The notes under the pieces were generated by a model. The model did not search any database. It worked only from the letters and a program-made list of their open reading frames with translations, and had not been told where the DNA came from. From Smittium culicis (taxonomy: Eukaryota; Kickxellomycota; Harpellomycetes; Harpellales; Legeriomycetaceae): 23,268 bases of DNA. Location: positions 1 to 23,268 of the forward strand of contig LSSN01002737.1 in the NCBI GenBank assembly GCA_001970855.1. The letters run 5' to 3'. Every line of letters starts with the position of its first letter. The first letter of the stretch is position 1. Both the position numbers and the translations under genes were made by a program. This document shows, in pieces, positions 17,907 through 23,268 of this stretch.

Positions 17907-20583
17907 TGTATATTCTATGTCTTAAAGAGTTTATTGGAAATTGGGGGTGGTAATGGGAGGGGATAGTGATTTGAGAATAGGATTGACAAAAAGACAGTAA
18001 GTATTGAAGAGTTAATTATCGAGTCCTTTATTTTTAAAATGTATAGTTTGATGTTTACGTTTTGTCAAGTAATTTACTTTTGCTAAAAAAAAATTATGGC
18101 TTTAAATCAGTTGACTATAAAACTTTTCAAAAATATCAAGTCTCAATACTCAGCTTAGTACATGGAATCAATTGGATAAAAACTTCAATTAGTAAAGATT
18201 CATTATTAGATAATTGGCTAATGTTGTGTATGATACATAAATAGATATGTGTTATTGGCTAAACCATTGATAAATTAAGGTAATATAAATATATGATTGG
18301 CTGATTGTGTGCTTAGAAATCAATAATTCAGATCAAAGGAATAATCAAATTAGAAATTATAGCTATAGATTTATCAGTATTTAGCAGGCGATCTAATAAC
18401 CAGCTAATTGTAGTTGCATAAATAATGAATATTTTGACTTTGCATGTTTGTATTTGTATTAAAAATATTGGTAATTCTAATTTTAAAATCTTTATATCTT
18501 ATAAATAGTGTAAATGGCCTGCGTTGCTGTAATGATTGAAATAATGAATATTTATAACATCTCTAGCGCTTTAATTTTTTTGGCTTTTATTAGACTATAA
18601 AAATAATTTTAACAGCTTTAGTTGTCAAGATCCATTCAAATAATCATGCGACTGGAGACTGTATCCAATGGCTGGTATTTAAATGTTATTAACGTGTATA
18701 TTTGGCGAGTAATAATTCTACAATAAAAAATAAAAATATGGTTTAAATGAGTAGTAAATAAGGCAGCGAATAGGTGGCGTGTATACTGGGTAAATATCTC
18801 CATAAGTGCTTTTTTTTTATACCGAGAGGGTATATATATTGGAATTAAGTTATTTATGAAATCTCTAGATCCTTCCTTAGTGAAGAACAGAATGATGATT
18901 GTATTAATCTTTTATCCGACTCTACCCGTTCGTTTTGCTTCTCGAAGCAATTGGGGCTGGGAATATATTTGGAAATGAAGATTTGTGTCTGGACTTTCCT
19001 TGTTAAATGATTTACAGACGCATTTTGTATCAATCTGACTACCCCATCTATTAATTATAAAATCATATTTCTCAACGTCTCATCTGTCATGTATTGATTA
19101 TCACGCAAACTGTCAATATCCAATATGTCTTTTAAATTCATGAGCTTTTACATTCACTTATTAAATTTTGATTACCTTTGAATTAACTTATTGAATTCGC
19201 AATGAAATGTATCATTGATATACTGTCGCTCAAGATCATTGGAATATTGTTAGATATTCACCTCATTTATCCATTGTCGGGGCCAACGCACATGAACTAA
19301 TTTATGAATCGCGATTGGATGATTGTTTTAAAATACATGATCTATTGGATACAGTATAGAATTTGACCAATAATTCAGTCCATTTTATATTTATTTGTCA
19401 GATATTCATATTGTTGGACAATTTTTTTAGTTTAAAAATTATAACTGCTCCTGATAGGCATAACAACTCTGCTATACTATAGATCTAGGAGATTTCTATT
19501 TACCTAAATGAATTGGTGCTAATAAAAAAACATAGTAATTCCTTTCCTATTCAGTAACCATAAGTCACTATTTTCTTCCCTTCCTTATATTGACTATTCT
19601 ATACTATCATTTTAACCCTTTCTGGTCAAAGACTGTATAAAAACATAATATTTGTTTATGATTTAAACCATATTGATTATTTGTGCTAACATTCAATAAA
19701 TCAACAATTCTAAAGACTTCGGTATTTAATTGTTTTTGTTGGGCCTAATTTGATTAATTTGGTAAACCATCAATAGTCTTCCGCCCATGTAAGGGTTAAA
19801 AAGCAAAAATTCCATATCCCAAATCTTGAAATATGATAGGCCAGTTCCCGCTTACTAATTCCAATCTCCAATAACGTCCAGGATGATAAAATTTAATACG
19901 CCAATAAGTGAGCAAAATTTTCGTGTAAGGGGTATAAAGCAATTTAAGCAGATAATATTATTGGCTCACTCGCATTCTTGAATCTCTTTATTGTATTCAA
20001 TTATGGCGCCTACCTGGTAATTTAAAGGAAGCTGGAAGGGGTTTTTATCTGTTTGAAGAAAGGGTATGAACAAAATACTCGTAATTGGTACAATTCTTAA
20101 AGCCTTCTATATTATTGACGAACTGCTCATCACCTTTTCACCAATTATCCAATTATACATACTTAAATTTGCATTATTGGAAAACTCCAATAAGCACTCG
20201 GCAGGTTTTGCATAGTACGTGGATAAAGGATATCAGCCAGTAATACTTTCAAGTTGACAGTCTGTTTTTACGAATTGGAATAAATACAATCCCAGCCTAT
20301 AGCTTGCAAGTAAACCTCTAACGCCTATTTATAATCATGAGATAAAAAATAAAAATTTTTTGCAAAATTCAAAGAAAAAAGGTATAAATAACTTTAGATT
20401 TTCCATGCTTGGAAAACAAATATACTAACTTTTCGAATTTTAAAAGTAATTATTTTACCATAATAAAAAATATCACTTGTATTTTATTACCCTTCACTTC
20501 TCCTACCACCTTCTTCACTTTCTCCTACAAGGCTTTCTATTAATTTTCAATAAAAGCACCTACGCTTACCGCTCGTCTGTTTT
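17907..20583. other. Gene-poor AT-rich region between CCT8 and SUI1
   Basis: 2.7 kb between divergent genes. No open frame above about 60 codons and no tRNA or rRNA seen. The ends must hold the CCT8 promoter (about 17907-18050) and the SUI1 promoter (about 20450-20583, with CT-rich DNA at 20491-20531). On the - strand, 20330 to about 19700 can be read in pieces that vaguely resemble the end of a gypsy-type reverse transcriptase, but the match is too weak to annotate. Confidence 0.35.
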
Positions 20584-21213
20584 ATGTCCAATCTCCAAAA
20601 TTTACAATCATATGATCCTTTTGCCGATACTGGTGAAACTGATGCTATAGAATCTCAAGGATATATCCGTAAGCACTTTCACTTTAATCTTATCCCCTAT
20701 CTTGTACTGTTATTCTATCTTATCTTACATTACAACCACTCTCTTCATTAAGGATGATACTATTCTTCTATTACGCATAAGGCACTAATTACTAGTAGCC
20801 TGTGTAATTTATATTCGTTTTGAATATGTACACACTTGCGATGATAAATATTTTTACAATATGTCATAGTTACTCTGAAATATATTTACTTTTTACCCTC
20901 TTCATCTCTTTAACCATATTCCTTTTTCATACTAACATCTCTCCTGCTAATTCATCTACTTTTAGATATTAGAATTCAACAGCGTAATGGTCGTAAAACT
21001 ATAACTTCATTGCAAGGACTCCCTGAAGAACTTGACCAAAAACGCCTCCTCAAAGCTTTCAAGAAAGTCTTCGCTTGCAACGGTACCATCGTTGACGACG
21101 AAGATCTCGGTCAAGTCATCCAACTCCAAGGTGACCAAAGGACTAATATCCGTGACTTTTTAGTCGACGAAAAAATCTACAAAAAGGAAATGATCAAAGT
21201 TCACGGTTTCTGA
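20584..21213 (+). CDS. SUI1: Translation initiation factor eIF1, one intron
   Basis: Exons 20584-20668 and 20966-21213 give 110 residues (yeast Sui1 108). eIF1 sits near the P site of the 40S subunit and enforces AUG recognition during scanning. The short N-terminal tail LQSYDPFADTG matches yeast NLKSFDPFADTG. The fold carries HIRIQQRNGRK (29-39), ACNGTIV (65-71), QLQGDQR (81-87) and the C-terminal KVHGF. The intron (297 nt, GTAAGC...TTTTAG) splits a His codon (C|AT) and has a perfect TACTAAC branch box. It is clearly longer than the other introns here (78-142 nt) and appears to host a C/D snoRNA. The start codon has a poor context (TTTATGT: T at -3 and +4), a known feature of eIF1 genes that supports autoregulation. 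AATAAA at 21309-21314 is a candidate poly(A) signal. Confidence 0.97.
20754..20878 (+). ncRNA. Candidate intronic C/D box snoRNA, snR63-like (LSU helix 69 guide)
   Basis: A D box CTGA at 20875-20878 is preceded immediately by GTCATAGTTACT (20863-20874). This is perfectly complementary over 12 nt to AGUAACUAUGAC, the conserved helix 69 of eukaryotic large-subunit rRNA. By the D+5 rule the methylated nucleotide is the second A of GUAAC, the equivalent of yeast 25S Am2256, which snR63 guides. A C'-like box ATGATAA (6 of 7 to RUGAUGA) lies at 20841-20847, and a weaker C-like ATGATAC at 20754-20760. TTGA near 20818 could be D'. I see no good terminal stem, so the ends are uncertain. The location inside an intron, on the sense strand, is typical for C/D snoRNA hosts. 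Confidence 0.65.
20930..20936 (+). promoter_or_regulatory. Branch-point box of the SUI1 intron
   Basis: A perfect TACTAAC lies 29 nt upstream of the acceptor AG at 20964-20965. A second, weaker GCTAATT lies at 20946-20952. It supports the chosen acceptor and shows yeast-like branch recognition in this organism. Confidence 0.75.
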
Positions 21214-21780
21214 ATTACCATTACCCCCACATCCATTCTCATTGCCTATTTATACCTCTTTACCTCTCATTTATTGTACAAAATTTCTTTTTTTTTTTTA
21301 TTCAATTTAATAAATATCTATATCACTATTGACATTACCTGATCTAATTTTATTTCATCACGTTTCTTAAAAATATCAAAATCAATTTTTTAAAATGGTG
21401 TTATAACTTCCAATAACATTTTATTAATGTGACCTTATATTTGATCTATTACCCATCACCCTAACAATTTACAGTTTTCGATAACCATACCTATTGATCT
21501 TCAAGTGAACCCTCTCTCTCACTCTAAGAAAAGTTTTTCTTGGTCGTGCCAATAGGATTAGAGAATCTATAAAATTTTATTTCTTATCTACTATTCACTT
21601 TTTTTACACCCTTACTAAATAAAATTGACTATAACCATCGAACACGTAGTCTATCGACTTTAACTTATTAATTCAACTTTGTTGACCTTGCCATGAGCTA
21701 CATTTTGGTACAAGTTTGGTCTCTTTAGACAAAGCTTAACTATTGCAATTAAATTGTAAGTGCCCAAGTTTGGTGCACGG
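21214..21780. other. SUI1 3' region and spacer before the LINE
   Basis: Contains the SUI1 3' UTR with AATAAA at 21309-21314 after a T-run, then AT-rich DNA without a gene. CAAGTTTGGT occurs twice, at 21711-21720 and 21765-21774. These copies may already belong to the 5' end of the LINE. The exact left border of the element is not visible. Confidence 0.4.
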
Positions 21781-21946
21781 TTTTAATTAGCCAAATCGAA
21801 AAAAAAAAAATAAAAAAAAAAGTACGAAAATCGCCGAATTTAACGAATTTGATTATTTCGACTAATTTGTGACACAAAAAAAAGCCTACACAAAAAAAAT
21901 ACAAAAAAACAAAAGCACAAAAAAAAAAACTCCAATTTACTCAGCT

Positions 21947-22210
21947 ATGGTAATGAGCAAAAACTACCGGAATAAAAATAAATTAAGGACCATCGAGCCG
22001 TCCTCAACAGATCCACCAGCACCATCATCGTCATCGGAGTACAGCGAAGCTGACTATTTCAACGAAAAGGGTGCAGAAATCCTCAAAATTAAGCAGAAAA
22101 TCGACTTTAACAAAGGTAAAAAGTACGATGCCAGCAACAACGGTGACATCGACATGGATGCTGCACAAACAGATGCTAACCATGCTGCTGACGCATCCAA
22201 AACATTTTAA
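21947..22210 (+). CDS. LINE ORF1-like N-terminal segment
   Basis: 87 residues from the ATG at 21947 (MVMSKNYRNKNK...) to TAA at 22208-22210. The segment is basic at first, then Ser/Pro-rich (SSTDPPAPSSSSEYSEADYF), then acidic and Ala-rich. It has no recognised domain. Low-complexity leaders of this kind are usual in LINE ORF1 proteins. The frame is the same as that of the endonuclease ORF downstream, with only two stops (22208 and 22280) between, so it may once have been the start of one longer protein. Confidence 0.5.
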   Translation: MVMSKNYRNKNKLRTIEPSSTDPPAPSSSSEYSEADYFNEKGAEILKIKQKIDFNKGKKYDASNNGDIDMDAAQTDANHAADASKTF

Positions 22211-22282
22211 AAATGTTTCAAAAGCTCACCAAAAAAATCGAAAAATTGCGCCAAAAATCGCATAAAAAATTCAAAAAAATGA

Positions 22283-23268
22283 AAAAATCGTCCAAAAATC
22301 ATCAAAAAAAAACAGAAATGGCTCGTTCTCAACGTTCTGGAACTCAAATCCGACACTGTAAAAGAGCATTTCATCAACAACTCAACCGCTCCAAGACACC
22401 TGTACACTGTTGAAAAAATCAGACAACGTGACGGTGGCTGGAGACACGAAATAGTGCCCAAATCCGGTGCATTTTCCGGATTTTCGGCCCAAGAAATAAA
22501 AATTGCAGAAAAGGCGCTAAATGCGAAAATCCGCCGCGACAAAAATAAAAAGCTGCGCAACGCAAATCTATTGGATAAGAAAAAAATAATTTTCTCAAGC
22601 ACACTCAAAAACTCTACCAGCCTTACTCTGGAGGCTTTTGAGCGCCAAAAAGCGTCAAAAAAACACAGCCCTGGTCATGACACTATAAAAGTCATGACCT
22701 ACAATATCAGAGGAATAAAAATTATTAAAGAAGAGCTGGAAGTGTATTTAAAAAAAAATAATCCAGACATTCTGGCACTTCAAGAAACCTTCCTGAACAA
22801 GAAAACCTACCGTTGCCGCCTGCCTGGGTATACTTGTATAGAGGCAAAAGCCGACCTTACTAAAGGTGGAAACGGTCTTTTATTAGCAGTTAAAAGTAAC
22901 ATAGGATTAAATTTAAGCGAGCACAAGTCAAACCCAACGTTCTTATCTGGAATAATAAATGGGCATACTAAAAGTGGAGCTAAGTTCCAGCTATTAGTCA
23001 CCAATTGCCATATCCCGAGCTCCGGGATTCGAAAAAGACGCGCAATTTCTGAGCTTAAGGACAATTTTAAAAACTATAATAATAAATTTAATAAGCAATT
23101 ACTGTTGGGTGACTTCAACATGGATACACCCGCGTCAATAAGACTCACTGCCAAACTGGGAGCAGGGCTCCAGCTTGCAAGAGTGAGCAACTCAAAGGGT
23201 TCAAGGTACAATAAAACCAGTGTGAGGCGCATGATAGACCATGTATACTATGCAGGGCTCAACAGCCG
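22283..23268 (+). CDS. LINE APE-type endonuclease ORF (partial, open at window edge)
   Basis: The frame is open from after the TGA at 22280-22282 to the last base, 328 codons, with no stop. Residues encoded at about 22325-22600 are a basic, gag-like segment (HFINNSTAPRHLYTV, RQRDGGW). From 22694 follows an endonuclease/exonuclease/phosphatase domain that nicks target DNA. VMTYNIRG carries the metal-binding Asn, PDILALQETF (QET at 22781-22789) the catalytic Glu, GGNGLLLAV and TNCHIPSSG are core strands, LLGDFNMD (GDFN at 23108-23119) holds the Asp/Asn pair, and MIDHVY (23231-23248) the catalytic Asp-His. All expected active-site residues are present. The first in-frame ATG is 22694, too late for the gag-like part. 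The true start is therefore upstream across the stops, or lost by an indel in the A-runs. Confidence 0.88.

Larger units (their letters stand above)
21781..23268 (+). mobile_element. LINE retrotransposon, 5' part, cut by the window edge
   Basis: A + strand non-LTR element begins somewhere near 21700-21800 and runs off the right edge. It holds an ORF1-like stretch (21947-22210), a Lys-rich linker, and an open frame with an APE-type endonuclease domain. The sequence from about 22280 is clearly less AT-rich and better preserved than the LINE remains at 8281-10320, so this copy is younger. The reverse transcriptase is expected beyond the window. Confidence 0.85.

Noticed and set aside
1..23268. 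CRISPR arrays, operon-like gene clusters or phage genes
   Set aside because: None seen. Introns, gene spacing and protein families are those of a eukaryotic nuclear genome.

Overview
The window looks like nuclear DNA of a fungus with an AT-rich genome, probably an early-diverging lineage. The evidence is short GT-AG introns with yeast-like branch points (one perfect TACTAAC box), AT-rich intergenic DNA with long A and T runs, a stand-alone Ura4-type dihydroorotase, a Tpt1 tRNA phosphotransferase and several LINE copies. The lineage cannot be fixed from the sequence. A Kickxellomycotina/Zoopagomycota-type fungus is only a guess.

Layout. 1-2640 has no convincing gene and is probably old decayed repeat DNA. 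2855-2950 (+) encodes a 31-residue metallothionein with 8 cysteines. 3470-4051 (-) is NAA30/MAK3, the NatC catalytic subunit, divergent from URA4 dihydroorotase at 4607-5858 (+, one intron). 7102-7857 (+) encodes a cysteine-free secreted helical protein of unknown function. 8281-10320 is a LINE graveyard: 3' tails, a 5'-truncated C-terminal fragment, and a decayed reverse-transcriptase domain whose motifs are still readable. TPT1 (10802-11626, +, two introns) converges on UNG1 uracil-DNA glycosylase (11962-13216, -, two introns). 14228-15028 (-) is a GC-rich, alanine-rich orphan gene with a polylysine tract. 15576-17906 (-) is CCT8, chaperonin theta, in seven exons. 17907-20583 is gene-poor. 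20584-21213 (+) is SUI1/eIF1, with one 297-nt intron. From about 21780 to the right edge lies the 5' part of a much younger LINE with an open endonuclease domain.

The recognised genes are unrelated housekeeping functions: N-terminal acetylation, pyrimidine synthesis, tRNA splicing, base-excision repair, cytosolic chaperonin and start-codon selection. They form no operon-like or pathway cluster. The DNA between them is shaped by retrotransposon insertion and decay.

The most interesting observation is inside the SUI1 intron. A CTGA D-box at 20875-20878 is preceded directly by 12 nt perfectly complementary to helix 69 of large-subunit rRNA. The D+5 rule places a 2'-O-methyl group on the A equivalent to yeast Am2256, the snR63 site. 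This suggests an unannotated C/D snoRNA hosted by the gene for the start-codon fidelity factor eIF1. SUI1 also has a poor start context (T at -3, T at +4), as expected if it autoregulates like other eIF1 genes. Exon structures below were deduced by eye from splice signals, reading phase and alignment with remembered family sequences. No search was run.
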